From Ailanthus altissimus (taxonomy: Eukaryota; Streptophyta; Magnoliopsida; Sapindales; Simaroubaceae), in NCBI GenBank assembly GCA_946807835.1, contig OX327712.1, positions 17,688,001-17,752,000 of the forward strand: a DNA stretch of 64,000 bases, written 5' to 3'. A program made the translations under genes and the position numbers. Of this stretch, positions 1-12,459 are shown in pieces (the stretch's first letter is position 1; each line of letters starts with the position of its first letter). The notes beneath the pieces are model-generated. The model was given only the letters and a program-made list of their open reading frames with translations. It was not told where the DNA came from and made no database searches.

Positions 1-1290
1 TAATCTAACTATCTAATTTAAATAAATAATTTAATTATTTATTTAATTTCATAACTATTATGGATTATGCCAACAATTAATTGAACCCGATGAATTTAAT
101 CAAATTAAACATGGGCTAACAAAATTAATTAATTGGTCTTTACAAGTTTAATCAAATTAAACTTTGACCAATTAATATTTTAAATCCAACAATTAACTTA
201 TAGTCCATTTTAGTATTTTATAGAACCAGTATGAAGACCTAATAGACTTACAAAATTAAAATTAAATAAATTAAATCATTTGTTTAAAACTTTTTAATCA
301 ATATGGTTTTATTTATTAATTTTATATTACTTCATTAAAAATATAAAGCTAAACTCTTAATTTTGTAGATAAATTATAAAATAAAAAATTGTCTTTACAA
401 TTTAATAATCATTTCATATAGATCAATCATCTAAAAGTGTTTATAATTAGAGTTAGGTTAAGTGTCTGTTAATCTCTTTAATTACATCTTTATCCTTGAT
501 CCACATTGATCCTTTGAATATTTAAAGAAAACTGAGTGCTTATTATATTCAAAATTAGAATCAATTATCAAAGGAACAATTTATCTAACTTCTTTTTAGA
601 ATCAGTGAATTCCATCTATGAGAAATGTTCACAGTCATCTATTTTGTCTATCTATAAAATATTTTTAAGAAAATATTTAGTAACTGACTGAAAATATTTT
701 ACAATGTTCCCTTATAGATTAATAAACATAATTCAATGAATAGGAGTTCATTAATCACTCAAGATTAAAATTAATCTATATATGTTTATATTATGATAAA
801 ATAAATTCTTTTTATTAATAGAGCTTAACAGAGAATTAATTTTATCACTGTCTAGTCCTATATAATCAATATTATACAAAGTGCCTTTATTTTCTATGTC
901 ACCATATAGAATGATTCGAATAAAATCATTGTATACAATATACATATGGACCGCACTTATAGTCTATCAAATGAAGTTTTTATATTCATTCATATTAAAA
1001 ACTAATTTAAATTATTATGCTTAAACTTACTCCTCTTGTATATAACTATATTATATACTAAGTTTAAGGTTACATATAATTAATAAAAAAAATTCATGAT
1101 ATTTAAATAAAAACAATTAAAATTGTAAAATATAAAATTAAGTGCATAACCACTATTATTTATTTTTAACAATATCTAATTATAAATAATTGTGCTTTAA
1201 AGGCATACTTTCAATAGGACATTACTACCTACTTCTCAAACTCATGAGCATTCTTAATATTATACCTTACTTTGAGGGTATTAATGACAA
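1..1290. other. AT-rich intergenic DNA
   Basis: Very AT-rich sequence with frequent stops in all frames. No domain, tRNA or clear repeat boundary is visible; it ends where the 330-bp tandem repeat begins. Confidence 0.6.
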
Positions 1291-2231
1291 GGGGTAAACA
1301 CTAAATGAAATACTAACACTCATTTTAATTATAGGTTTTAGGGGATTTTATATGAGAGGGGCGAGCACCAAATGAAATACTATTCTCAACCAAGTTTAAG
1401 GGGTCATCCTAATTTTTGAATGCTAGGTGAGGTTCAAAGGAGGTAAGGCTCTCGAGTCATGGTATTGGGTCTTAAATTTTAGCACGAGGTCTCTAGTCTA
1501 TGAAATTAAGTCTTGGATTTTCAAGGTTAGGTTAAAATTTAGGGAGTAAGTGTCTTCCAGAGGGATGAAAATTTAGGGAGGTAAGGCTCCCGAGTCATGG
1601 GGTGTGTGTTTTATATAAAAGGGGTAAACACTAAATGAAATACTAACACTCATTTTAATTGTAGGTTTTAAGGGATTTTATATGAAAGGGGCGAGCACCA
1701 AATGAAATACTATTCTCAACCAAGTCTAAGGGGTCATCCTAATTTTTGAATGTTAGGTGAGGTTCAAAAGAGGTAAGGCTCTCGAGTCATGGTATTGGGT
1801 CTTAAATTTTAGCATGAGGTCTCTAGTCTATGAAATCAAGTCTTGGATTTTCAAGGTTTGGTTAAAATTTAGGGAGTAAGTGTCTTCCATAAGGATGAAA
1901 AATTTAGGGAGGTAAAGCTCCCGAGTCATGGGGTGTGTGTTTTATATGAAAGGGGTAAACACTAAATGAAATACTAACACTCATTTTAATTATAGGTTTT
2001 AGGGGATTTTATATAAGAGGGGCGAGCACCAAATGAAATACTATTCTCAACCAAGTCTAAGAGATCATCCTAATTTTTGAATGCTAAGTGAGGTTCAAGG
2101 GAGGTAAGGCTCCCGAGTCATAGTATTGGGTCTTAAATTTTAGCATGAGGTCTCTAGTCTATGAAATCCAGTCTTGAATTTTCAAGGTTAGGTTAAAATT
2201 TAGGGAGTAAGTATCTTTCATAGGGATGAAA
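1291..2231 (+). repeat. 330-bp tandem repeat, about 2.85 copies
   Basis: The 5' edge GGGGTAAACACTAAATGAAA recurs at 1291, 1621 and 1952, giving periods of 330 and 331 bp. The third copy stops near 2231. Copies differ by scattered substitutions, so this is not a recent assembly duplication. Each unit contains CACCAAATGAAATACTATTC and a GAGTCATGG motif used twice. A diverged single copy of part of the unit lies at about 20110-20290, so the unit is also dispersed. Confidence 0.9.
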
Positions 2232-3030
2232 AAATGACTCGTAAACCCGTTAGAACTCACCCTATTAAAAGGAATTTAGTCAGACTTGATATGAATTTGG
2301 GGTGGGTTTAGTACACAAAATTAAAAGCCGCAATGAGTTTGGTGTGAATACATATTTAGTTATATATCATATGGATACCTATTAGGTTATCCAAGGATAT
2401 TTATATATATTTTTTATTTTCTAAAAATAATATCAAACGATATTACTTTATTATAGTTTTAAATATAAAAAAATTGAAAGAATAATTTTTATCTTGTTAA
2501 GGTATCAAGTTATGCTCTCCAATCAATACCATTAAAATATCTATTAAGCCACAACTCTAATACTAGTTTGTTGCGGTATCAAGCTATGCTCTCTAATTTG
2601 ACACCACTTTGTCATCAACTAAGCCGTAGCTCTGATACAAATTTATTGAGAGAGATCAACCTTAGCATTATCTCTTCATAAGATTAGACTTTACGCTAAT
2701 ACCCGTTTATAAGGAATTTTTTGGCGTGCACTACAAATAAACTATATGCGTATGTGAAAGACTTAACTCATAAATAATTAAGAACATAAAAGATCAACAC
2801 ACTAATAAAGATAAAGAAAAAAATATAGCAAGATATAAGATATACGTAGTTTGACAAAACGCCTACATCTATGAGAGATCTATGATCCAGCTTCTTTTAT
2901 TAATTAGATCATCTTACAGACCTCTTAATGTTTCCTATACCTTATAAGATATTTAACCCAAGGAACTGAAGAATAGCTTAAGCCCTTTCAAAATGATATT
3001 GGTGCTTCTTTTGTTCACACAAGAATAAAA
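2232..3030. other. Repeat-derived DNA, possible minus-strand LTR junction
   Basis: No coding content. GCTCTGATACAA at 2629-2640 is the reverse complement of TTGTATCAGAGC, one base from the initiator-tRNA-Met primer binding site seen in the retroelements elsewhere in this window. A decayed copia-like element in minus orientation could therefore begin here, with its LTR to the right. No terminal boundaries were found, so this is weak. Confidence 0.3.
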
Positions 3031-3035
3031 ACACC

Positions 3036-4402
3036 TGATAAGGGCAAAATTGTCATATATTTTCTCATGCTTTTATTTTGATATTTCATTGTTTTATGAA
3101 AATAGATGGCTATTTATGTGCTTTATTGTTAATTGTAGGGACTTGAATGAAATTTAAAGAAAGAATGCAAAAGGAGCCAAAATAGGGACTAAAATGCAAA
3201 GTTTTCAAAATATAAGTCCATCGCCCCAGCGCTGAAATAGTAATCAAAATTAGAAAACGACCTGTTTAAGTCGCATCTGGCGCTCCAGCGCCAAGATTCA
3301 CCGTGCCAGCGATGCTCCAGCGCGCCAGCGCCAAGATCCAACCGCTCCAGCGATGATAGCTTTTTCACGCGTCGCCTCAGCGAACACTTCATAGCGCGCC
3401 AGCAGTAGCGCGAATCCTAGTGCGACCAGAATTGAGTTTTTCAAGTTCAAATCAAATCCTATAAAAGGCCACTCAATCCCAGACGTATAAAAAGAGACCA
3501 GAGAAGAACCTAGAGCAAGAAAAAGAGAACTTAGAGCAGTTCAAGAGCACCAAGAATCTAGAGCAACATCAATCAAGAGCAATTCGACGTCTACATCGGT
3601 TTGCGATTGATTGTATCATGTTTTATTTTTATTTTTATTTTTATTGCTGTGATTCTCTTGTAGCTATGAACTAATTTATTTTCTAGGGTTAATATTTGAA
3701 CTCAATATGTACGCTTAAATTGCCATATCTTTTAGTATTTAATAAACTTAGTCCTTTATTATTTAAATTACTTGTGTTTAATGCTTCAATATATCTGGCC
3801 AATATATGGTGAATGAGTTGGTAATATTATTGATAAACTCGGAAGAGAAATCGTAATATTTAGACCTAGATAATTTGATGCATGATTGTAGAGTAATATT
3901 CAATATTACATACGCAAGTTTTAACTTAGGATAGGAATATACCTAGTTGGCATGTATGATCAATAAGACCTAATCTTAATGAACCTTAGTTTATTACAAG
4001 TACCATAGGAATATAAGTATTTGGTAAATTAGGGTATACTTGCATGACCTTGGAAGAGGCTTGTGAATACATTAGCGTCTTGATCAATAATAAAGACTAA
4101 GTGAGTTAAATATTAGAGGATTAATCATTAAAAAGCATATTGAGGGATAATATTAATCCTAGGTTTTTTCTACATTGCTATCACCTAAGTTTCTTTACAT
4201 TGTGTTTTGCTTTTATATTTATTACATTCATTCTTAGATTTTTATTTTTCTGAATAATTATTAGGAAGATATAATTTTAGTAATTGGTTAAAACGAAAAA
4301 ATTATCCCTGTGGGTTCGACATCTGACTTATTTAGTCTCTTTATTACTTGCATACGATAGTGTATACTTGCACTTAATTTATGATATAGAAATATTGCAT
4401 TA
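3036..4402 (+). mobile_element. Solo LTR, family A, with 5-bp target duplication
   Basis: The element starts TGATAAGGG at 3036 and is bounded by the direct repeat ACACC at 3031-3035 and 4403-4407. Its last bases read TTA, so the usual terminal CA appears mutated. Inside are a GC-rich stretch of GCGCC-type words (about 3220-3410) in AT-rich surroundings, a CTATAAAAGG TATA box near 3460, and an end region CCCTGTGGGTTCGACATCTG followed by a CTTGCA-type tail. The same landmarks occur in order in the LTRs at 36971-38309 and 38658-39999. No internal region or second LTR flanks it, which makes it a solo LTR. Lineage is probably Ty3/gypsy by overall look, which is inference. Confidence 0.88.
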
Positions 4403-4407
4403 ACACC

Positions 4408-5098
4408 CTCAATGGTTATACCCTAATACACCATGCACTTAGTGTCTACCTAACTCCTCTATTCTTTTTTATGTTTACATCTTTAATACTTAAGATGCTT
4501 TAGTTATCATAAGGGGTTACAAGGGTTTATATATTTTTTACAAAGGCCTAAGAAACCCTAAACCTAATTGGAATAAGAGTCCTTACACGTAAAAGTCTGA
4601 AACATACTTAAAGAAGTCATTTGAGTCAAAATAGAAAATACCTACAAGTTATCACATAAACAGTATCATGTGAACAGTTTTGCATGTATACTACCATGTG
4701 AACAATGCCCCGTGTGAACAGTTGCCCGTGTGAATAGTACTTTGTTTCCAACTTTTTATTTAGTTCCTTCTTCGCACAACTTTCGCGTACTAAACTTCTT
4801 ACCGACTCTTTATTTGGTATCTATCTCAATTCATATCCATTTATAATTGTTAAACCACCACTTCTAACATATCTCTTCCTCAATCTATCAATTGTTCTCA
4901 CTCTTATTTGTCAATAAACATTGTCTTGTAACTTTGTCATTTTTGATTCTCTATTCTCACAAAGCTATTAGCTCATGCTCATCAATGTTTCTTTGATTCT
5001 CAAACGATATATTTTAATCTCTTTTTAATCTTTATTTTACTAACATCATATTATTTATATAAATAATATAATATTTTAAGAAAAATTAGTTGATTTTT
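4408..5098. other. AT-rich intergenic DNA with short GTGAACAG repeats
   Basis: No gene is seen. At about 4665-4740 the word GTGAACA or a variant occurs five times within 80 bp. The same word follows the GC-rich module in the family A LTR at 38658 and in the copia leader near 41700, so this patch is probably transposon-derived. Confidence 0.4.
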
Positions 5099-5254
5099 TG
5101 TTTAACTTTTTTATTTATTTTCCTCACATGATAGAGATTGATAATTATTTTGTTTAACTTTTTTATTTATTTTCCTCACATGATAGAGATTGATAATCAT
5201 TTTGTTTAACTTTTTTATTTATTTTCTTCACGTGATGGAGATTGATAGCCATTT
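5099..5254 (+). repeat. 52-bp tandem repeat, 3 copies
   Basis: Three direct copies begin at about 5099, 5151 and 5203, with the core CACATGATAGAGATTGATAA. The first two are nearly identical and the third is diverged. Confidence 0.9.
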
Positions 5255-5479
5255 TATTTTACTTTTTTACTCTTTTAATGTCTAATATATTATTGGCTTA
5301 GCCATTTGGCATATTAACTTATCTTAAAACTATAATATGTCAATACAAATTCATTTATAAGAAGTGTTCTTAAATCTTGAATCAAGCCTAAACAAAATCA
5401 TTTTTCTTTAATTAGAATGCTTTGTAATTATGTTGTCTAGCATTTGTTTTAATTATTTATGGGTTACTTTTATTAGTTT

Positions 5480-5800
5480 TGACTTGAAAATGAGTTTAAC
5501 TTTTATGAGAAGATTTTTATTGAATTTAAATTTGTGATATGATTTTGATTGATATATTTTATGAATTTTCTTTAAAATTAGTATTATGATTTTATATTTT
5601 TTATTATATTAATTTACAACACAATTAAAATCTACGGATAACTTATTACGGGTTTGGTAAAGAATACATATTCACTATAGTGGGTTTGGTAATAAGACTC
5701 CAAACCCATAATAGGTTTGAGAAGGATTTGGTATTTTATTTTTGAAGTGGATACGGATACAAATTTAGGAGTATCTATCCCAAACCCGATCCGCTGCCAT
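5480..5800 (+). repeat. Dispersed repeat, inverted copy at 31085-31400
   Basis: This stretch matches the reverse complement of about 31085-31400. Shared landmarks are TTTGTGATATGATTTTGATT, a run of GGGTTT(G/A) words and a GGATATC/GATACTCC-type end. It looks like one end of a decayed DNA transposon or other repeat. No coding sequence is present and I could not define termini. Confidence 0.65.
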
Positions 5801-5856
5801 CCTTAGTCCTTAAAGTTCCAAATTCTAAGTGTAAGAGATAAGTTAAGATTTAAATG

Positions 5857-6080
5857 GGACCCAAGCATAAAGGGCTTCCCATATAAGGTTGGGGACTCGA
5901 GCGAAAAAGGCTTTCCACATAAAGTTGGGGACTCAAGTGAAAAAGGCTTTCCACATAAGGCCTGGGACCAGAGCGAAAAGGGCTTCCTACATAATTTCGA
6001 GGACCCAAGCAAAAAGGGCTCCCTACATAAGGTTGAAGACCCAAACAGAAAGGGCTTCCCGTAAAAGGCTAAGGACTCCA
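5857..6080 (+). repeat. 36-bp tandem repeat, 6 copies plus a partial
   Basis: The word GGAC, or AGAC once, recurs at 5857, 5893, 5929, 5965, 6001, 6037 and 6073, a strict 36-bp spacing. Each unit contains a CGAAAAAGGCTTTCCACATA-like core. Because 36 is a multiple of three, frames stay open on both strands and give repetitive ORFs that I do not regard as genes. Confidence 0.92.
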
Positions 6081-6099
6081 GTGACCCACCTCAATTGGA

Positions 6100-6890
6100 T
6101 ACCTTAGTAGAGTCAAAAGGATATTAGGAAGCTCCCCAACAACTCTCTTTAGTTGAATTCTTTAAAATAGTGGAAAGGATACAAAGAAGCCTTTTAGCGA
6201 CCCTCATCGGTTGGATGCCTAGAGGATATAGGGAAGCCCACCCAGCAACCATACTTATTTGGTTGCCTTAGAAGAGCTGAGAGGATACTGGAAAGCTTCG
6301 CAATAACTCTTATCAGTTGAATACCTTAGAAGAGTCGAGAGGACATGGAGAAGCCCCCTGTAACTTTCCTCAATTAGATGCCTTAGTAGAGCCGACAAGA
6401 TATAGGGAAGCCTCTAGTGACTATCCTCAATTAGTAGCCATGAAAGAGATAAGAGGATACAGGAAAGCACCCACCCCCCTAAAAAAAATCCTCATCGATT
6501 GGATACATTAGAATAGTTGAGAGGATACGAAGAAGCCCCCCTAACGATCCTCCTCAGTTAAATTCCTTAGAAGAGCTGAGGGGATACGGGAAAAGACCCC
6601 AATAACCCTCTTTAATTAAATGCCTTAGAAGAGTCAAGAGGATACAAGGAAACCCCCTAGCGACTTTCCTCGACTAGGTGCCTTGGAAGAGCCAAAATGA
6701 TACAGAGAAGCCCCTCAGCTGCCCTCCCCGATTGGATGCCTTAGAAGAGTCGAGAGGATATGAGGAAGCCTCTCAATAACCCTTCTAAGTTAAATGACTT
6801 AAAAAATGTGAGGGGATATAGGGAGATACCTTAGCAACCCTCATCGATTAAATGCCTATGAAGAGTCGAAAGAGATATAAGGAAATGCCC
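6100..6890 (+). repeat. 58-bp degenerate tandem repeat, about 14 copies
   Basis: GGATA or a one-base variant recurs at 6119, 6177, 6224, 6283, 6341, 6398, 6455, 6523, 6582, 6640, 6698, 6756, 6814 and 6872. Spacing is 57-59 bp except for one short and one long interval. Units carry GCCTTAGAAGAG followed by GAGAGGATAC and GGAAGCCCC. The array starts within about 20 bp of the end of the 36-bp array, which suggests both belong to one minisatellite-rich element. Confidence 0.9.
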
Positions 6891-6899
6891 CTAGTGACA

Positions 6900-8120
6900 C
6901 CTCCCCCCAAAAGGCAGTTGTAGACCTTGTATCATAGATTAACCCTACAGTGTAATTACTGGACTATGTAAGGGGCTAATCCTCATAAGACTATTAAAGA
7001 CCTTGTGCAAAGGGTCTCATAAAAGATTTGAGACCTTAGGCAAGGATTCCCACAAAATTTAAAAACCTTGTATGAAAGTCCTAAAACCTCTATAAATCGA
7101 AATTCATTAAGACCTTACTCCACCACCAATTAGAATTGACTCGTATGAAAATTTTATATATGATAAAATGACTCTACACTTTAGCACAAGCTATAATCAC
7201 ATAGAATCCCGAGATTTATCAAAAGATTTCTTTTCTTATTTAAAACCTAAGCCTTCTAGTTATAATAGGGATACTCATCATTAGCAAACCCAAGGCTTCC
7301 ATTGCTTAAACACCCTAAGATAAATCTAAAATTTAGGGGTAAATCTGTCAGGCTAAGAATAATAATAAAGTTTTTAGTATCAATAAGTTAATATTAAAAA
7401 TTGAGTGACCCATGTTTCCCCCTAAATTTTGAGTCACCTTAATAGGAGGAATAATTCATAAATAAGAAATCAATAATAAGGCAATCATCGCATTAATAGG
7501 GCGGTAATGCCACATCTAAGAGAAGAAAGCTGATGAAAGCAAGGCTGACACAGATGCATAAGTCACTGGAGATAAGATACTGGACCAATCGATTCCACAC
7601 AATATGGAATCCGTTTCGCCTCTGTCGGCTGATATTCCTCAACCCAAACGAAGAATCATGGAATTGATGAGGCAATTATAACAGACAATTATGACATTAA
7701 TAATTATCAACCCTTAAATTAGAAAATTATAAATCATGAACTAAATTACATTGATGGCCTTCTCTAAATAAACCTACCATTACAATTATATAAAACGATT
7801 CTCAGCACCAATGAAAACTACAGGTTCCAAAATCTTTCTTCTCTCACTTTTATTTTCTCTTTCTTTTAGAGGATTTTTGCCAACACCCCCATCGACCAAA
7901 TTACAGTTGAATTTTTATTTTATAGTACATAACTCTATGGATCCATGTGAACAACGACAATAGCGTATTTTGTTTCTCCAGAATACAAATTCAACTTGTT
8001 AAAGTGAGAGTCGTCCAACTTTTTTGATCAACAACTAGTTACTTACAAAATAAAAGCTATATTTAAATTATAGAATTTCTAAAATATTTTCAAAATTTTC
8101 AAAACTTTTCTCCAACAATT
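6900..8120. other. Intergenic DNA with an LTR-like end near 7780-7905
   Basis: No gene is visible. About 7780-7905 has a TATATAAAACG TATA-like box, a pyrimidine-rich stretch and then GGATTTTTGCCAACACCCCC. This order resembles the R/U5 part of some plant gypsy LTRs and has a counterpart near 17330. No LTR boundaries or target duplication could be assigned. Confidence 0.35.
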
Positions 8121-8996
8121 ATGTGTTTTGGAGACAAGCTTGAGAAGAAGCAAATCAAGTAAGTCGATGAAGTTCAACGTCACTTGCTATTGAATTTCAA
8201 TAGATTTAATATACTGAACTTCCATCCAAAATTTACAAAGTTTGTGTTTCGCAAAAGGTGGCAGAAGTTTCTAAAAGTATGAAAACAACAAGAGACGATA
8301 AATGAAGGAATAAAGTGAAACAAGAGACGATAAACAAAGGAAAAGAGATTGAAGATGAGAAAGACGGCTATATATTATCATATGTCGATGCTTTCTTCGG
8401 TCTTCAACTCCCAAAGCAGAAGATGAAGCTTGACGAAGTGGAAATGATAGCTTGGGCTCAGAGTTTCTCAATGCAGGACTGATGCTACAGCAACAGCGTT
8501 GCAATAGATTATGGAAAATTCGGCGGAGTACCTAAATGTACAAGAGAAATTATTCGGGGAGATTAAAAAGTATTAGTATTTTAACTTTTATAATTTTTTG
8601 GAAAATATAATAAAAGTATATCAAACATCAAGATTAATAAATTATATAAAGAATATAAAATTTAAAATAATTTACTTTAATTTGAATTATACTTATAAAA
8701 TGAAAGAATAATCAATTTTGTAATATAAAATAGCGACCTAATATATAATTTCTCTCTCTCATAACCTTTTTATACAGTAAGTGATATTTAATATCTTGTT
8801 AAATTTTTAATTCTTGTACAATTTAGACTCTATTTTTAATAAGATAAATATTATAAAAAAATTATTAATTTAAAAATTATTTTAAACTAATTCAAATAAA
8901 ATAATTTAAGTATTTATTAAATAAGTTGATTTAACCAAAGGGTTTTATGAAAGATGGAGAAGTAAAAGTGAAAGGAAGATGATTTGCACAAGTTAC

Positions 8997-9112
8997 CTTT
9001 TTTTTTGGGCAATAAGTTTTACCACCTCGCCCCGTTATCTTCTCAAAGTTCGAACTCCGATGACTTGATATGGCTTACATAAGGTTGTCACAAGGCTATG
9101 CCCCCAGGGGGT
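8997..9112 (-). mobile_element. Short SINE in the P450 relic with 7-bp target duplication
   Basis: AAGTTAC occurs at 8990-8996 and again at 9113-9119. Removing the intervening ~116 bp plus one copy restores a continuous P450 reading (HKL to LKAV). Read on the minus strand, the insert has a GCATAGCCTTGTG stretch resembling a Pol III A box, then GGAGTTCGAAC resembling a B box about 40 nt later, and ends in nine A residues (seen as T at 8998-9006). That layout is typical of a tRNA-derived SINE. Confidence 0.8.
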
Positions 9113-9357
9113 AAGTTACTCTTTTTAAAAGCTGTGATTTTAAAAGGATTAAAGCATCACTCGGCGGCACACTTTGTGCTGCCACATGTTGTAATAGAAG
9201 ATATAGTTTTCAAATGGCATTTTAGGGAAAAATGAACTTTTGCTCCCTTGAGGTTTTAACTAATATTCATTTACTTCCCTATAATTTTAAAAAGTATTAA
9301 ATCCCTTTATCATTACACTGTTTATTATTTTGTTACTGCTCCGTTATCACTATTTTA

Positions 9358-10120
9358 TTAATTTTAACTTTTTTTATGATTATGTTAATTATAAATTAAA
9401 TAAATTTTGGCACTCAAAAATTATAAATAATAAGTGTAAAATATTTTAAATATCTTTTAATTAAAAAAATTTGCAAAAATGAGTTTTTTTTTAAACCCAT
9501 TATAAACATCTTCTCATTTTTTAATTATTCTTAAATTAATTAAAAATAAATCAAAAGTATTGATAATTATGTTAATTATAAAAAATAGTTTCCAACATAA
9601 TTATCAATACTTTTTTATTTAAATTTATTTCTAATATAATATAATATTTTCCTTATTAACAGGTCATTTGAGAGCATAGAAGAATTTGACATTATTTGTA
9701 GTAATTTTTTTTAATTTCAAATTTTATGAAAATTATTTTTTTATGAGTTGAATATAATTCTCAATTTTACTGTTTACAATTTTTTTTTTGTGAATTCTCA
9801 TTAATTATAATGTAAATTTTGAATTCTTAATGAAATTTGATTTTATTATTTAATATTAAATAATAAAAATTCACGAATAATCAAGAAAATAACTTTATTT
9901 TTAGTATGTATTATGTTTTAGTTTTTTTTATTATTTTAGAATAATTTTTAAAAAATTCATTTTTATAATAAATTTTTAAAACTTAATCTTTAAGTGTTTA
10001 TTGTAAACGTGTACATACATATTAAATTTATTATTTATTAAAATATTTTACACTTATTATTATTTATAATTTTTAAGTACCAAAATTTATTTAATTTAGA
10101 ATTAATAAAATTTTAAATTA
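9358..10120. repeat. Inverted-repeat (fold-back) part of an insertion in the P450 relic
   Basis: The left arm at about 9358-9452 contains AAATAAATTTTGGCACT and ATAATAAGTGTAAAATATTT. The right arm at about 10041-10120 contains their near-complement. Together they lie inside the ~930-bp block (about 9229-10160) that splits the P450 reading between its NG(I/F)L segment and its VAEIGW segment. No clean target duplication was found. Confidence 0.65.
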
Positions 10121-10520
10121 ATTTATAGGGTATATATATTAATCTTTATAAAATATTCAAGAATTATCCTATAAATTTAATTGTGGCTGAGATAGGATGG
10201 GACTGTAAAGTTTTGAAAGATCGAATGTTTTTTTTAGACTTGAAAAGTTTATAAATAGTGATAGCAATGGAGTTGACACTTTTGATTTAACAGGAAGTAG
10301 GGAGATAAAGATGATGACGTTTGGGGCTGGGAGAAGAATTGGTCCATGGCTTGGTCTGGCTATGCTTCCTTTGGATTATTTTCTGGCAAATTTGGTTTGG
10401 TATTTTAAATGGAAGGCTGTGGATGGAGATGCGGTTGATTTGGAAGAGAAGCAAGAATTTTTAACGATGGTGAAGATACCATTGCAAGCCCACTTAACTA
10501 TAAAGTTTAGAAAACGATGA

Positions 10521-12459
10521 AGGATATGCTTTTAATTTTTCTTTTAAAATTACTACTTAAGAGTGCTTAAACTAAAAAATATTTTAAAAAAAAAAAAACT
10601 AGCAGTAGTCTAATTATTTGTTTTTTATGTTTCCAGCTATTTTGCACTATTTTTTTTTATAATGCCGGTATTATAATTTATAAACAGATCAGGCACAATT
10701 TATAATTTTTTTTATAATTTATAATTTTGCACTGTCCAAACATAAACGAGCACAATTATTCAGGCACTACCGAAGAATGCCAAGAAACAAACCTCGTTAA
10801 GGACATGAATCTCACTACGTGAGAAGTGAATCCTACAAATTATAGAATAGAACTAATATTTACTAGGACTAAACCCCCCCAACCTCACCCTTGAAAAATT
10901 GCATGCTATTTTGCACTATTAACTTCTTTATCATTTGTATTTTATTTCTTTTTTAATTTTGAATGCCTACATCAGAATTGCATGATCAATCTTCAAGAAC
11001 CAATCTTTTTCTTTTTATAAAATTAACTATTTCAAGATCCAAATTCTCATATAATGTTAACTGATCTATCAACAGAATCTTCTATATTATTTTGCAACTG
11101 CAAATAAGTTTTAATCTATGTATAACTTTATTTAACGGTTAAAGAGGTTCAATCGATCATTTCAATCAATGAAAGTATTTATTTATTGGTTAAGTATATG
11201 GTTTTCTTAAAACTTAAATGTAGTAAGCAAGCCTTTTCTTATTTATTTTTTTCCCCTTAATTAACTGTATATTTGGAAAATCATTTTTTTTTTTCTAAAA
11301 ACTTCTTTGGAAAATAGCTGTTCAACCTGTTTTAAAGGATTGATTGGATTTCCAAAATTGTACAGTGGGGCTTTATGTTTTTCTTATTTTTAAAATTTGG
11401 GTGAAATATGTATTTTTGGTACTTTTTTCGTTAAAAATATTGAAATATTTCTGAATATTGGTAGATTGTTCCAATATATATATATATATATATATATGTT
11501 TGAATTGTTTTTGTTTGCATCATGATGAGAATAGCGATCAATGTCTAATATTGTGGCATGATAATGATCATGTGATAGTTATGTGTTGGTATAGGGAAAA
11601 TGGTAGCTAGTTATATGTTGGTATTGAGATAATGATGAAAATAAAATAGAGGAGGATTTGTTTTTTCTTTTGTTTGAGAGTTATTATAACGAAGGGGAAG
11701 TTAAGGGGAGGAAAGAGGATGAGGTTTTGATTCGAATGAGTTATGAGGGTTATTATATAAATATATAGTTCTCTTATTTATATTTTCAAAAAAAATTAGT
11801 TTAAGAGAAAACAATTTAAAATTAAGACTTTAATATTAATTTTTTTTTATACAATGAAAAATCTCACTTATAAAACACCAACCTTTACATCTTATTTTTC
11901 TGACTTAAGGTGGCCGCAAATATATTTACATTTTTTAGAGTCATGGATAAAATCTCAATATTATTTAATATGTGAAGCTGTCATCTAATTTATAACCATA
12001 TAAATTTTGTAATTCTTAAATTTTAACTTTTTGTAAAAAAAAAAATCAGCAAAATTTTATTTTTAAGTCGTAAATGTTTTGCAGATTTATATTTTAAAAC
12101 ATTGTAAATATATCAGTGTTTGAGAATTTTTATTTATTTATATTTTAAAGTGAACATTGTCAGTCTTTTACTCAAATAAAATTGTATTTAACAGATAATA
12201 CATCAAAGAAAAATTATAACTTTGTTTCCTGAAGGAGGAAAAATTATAACATCTTAACTTGATTTAAGACGCAGTACCATCATGATTAATAGCATAAGAT
12301 AAGATAATAAGGTTTAGAAAGCATGGCAAGGAGTTACCCAAAATAATAATAATAGTAATAAAAGTAATAATAGTTACAAATATATTATTAAAAGCAAATT
12401 AAACAAGCATTTTATTTATGGACTCATTATGTAATTTACGCCGACAGGCAACATTATTT
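10521..12459. other. Intergenic DNA between the P450 relic and the intact P450
   Basis: AT-rich with long A and T runs. No coding or RNA gene is recognised. The last ~200 bp should hold the 3' UTR of the minus-strand P450. Confidence 0.5.
11473..11498. repeat. (TA)n microsatellite
   Basis: An uninterrupted AT dinucleotide run of about 26 bp. A similar shorter run is at about 18797-18815, and an (ATA)n run is near 18075-18092. Confidence 0.95.

Larger units (their letters stand above)
8121..10520 (+). pseudogene. CYP89A-like cytochrome P450 relic, heme cysteine lost
   Basis: Translated pieces match the intact P450 at 12460-14004 in order. 8121-8572 covers MCFGDKLE through the I-helix AGT region to the EKLFGEI segment. 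8945-8996 covers the VKEDDLHKL segment. 9120-9228 covers the K-helix region, where the ExxR pair and following HPP are eroded to KGLKHHS. 10179-10520 covers the heme region to the C terminus. The N-terminal third is absent. Frame stops include a TAA 39 bp after the start, and frame changes lie near 8465 and 10240. In the heme loop the residues are RRIGPW where the active copy has RRICPG, so the iron-ligating cysteine codon TGT has become GGT at 10341-10343. The pieces are separated by about 370 bp of unassigned DNA, a SINE, and a roughly 930-bp inserted block with inverted repeats. It cannot make an active enzyme. Confidence 0.93.

Noticed and set aside
3189..3392. Minus frame over the GC-rich part of the solo LTR
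   Set aside because: It is inside an LTR and arises from repeated GCGCC words.
5857..6080. CRISPR-like spacing of 36-bp repeats
   Set aside because: The units are head to tail with no unique spacers, and the genome is plant nuclear.
5850..6107. Open frames on both strands of the 36-bp array
   Set aside because: The period is a multiple of three, so frames stay open automatically; the products are simple repeats.
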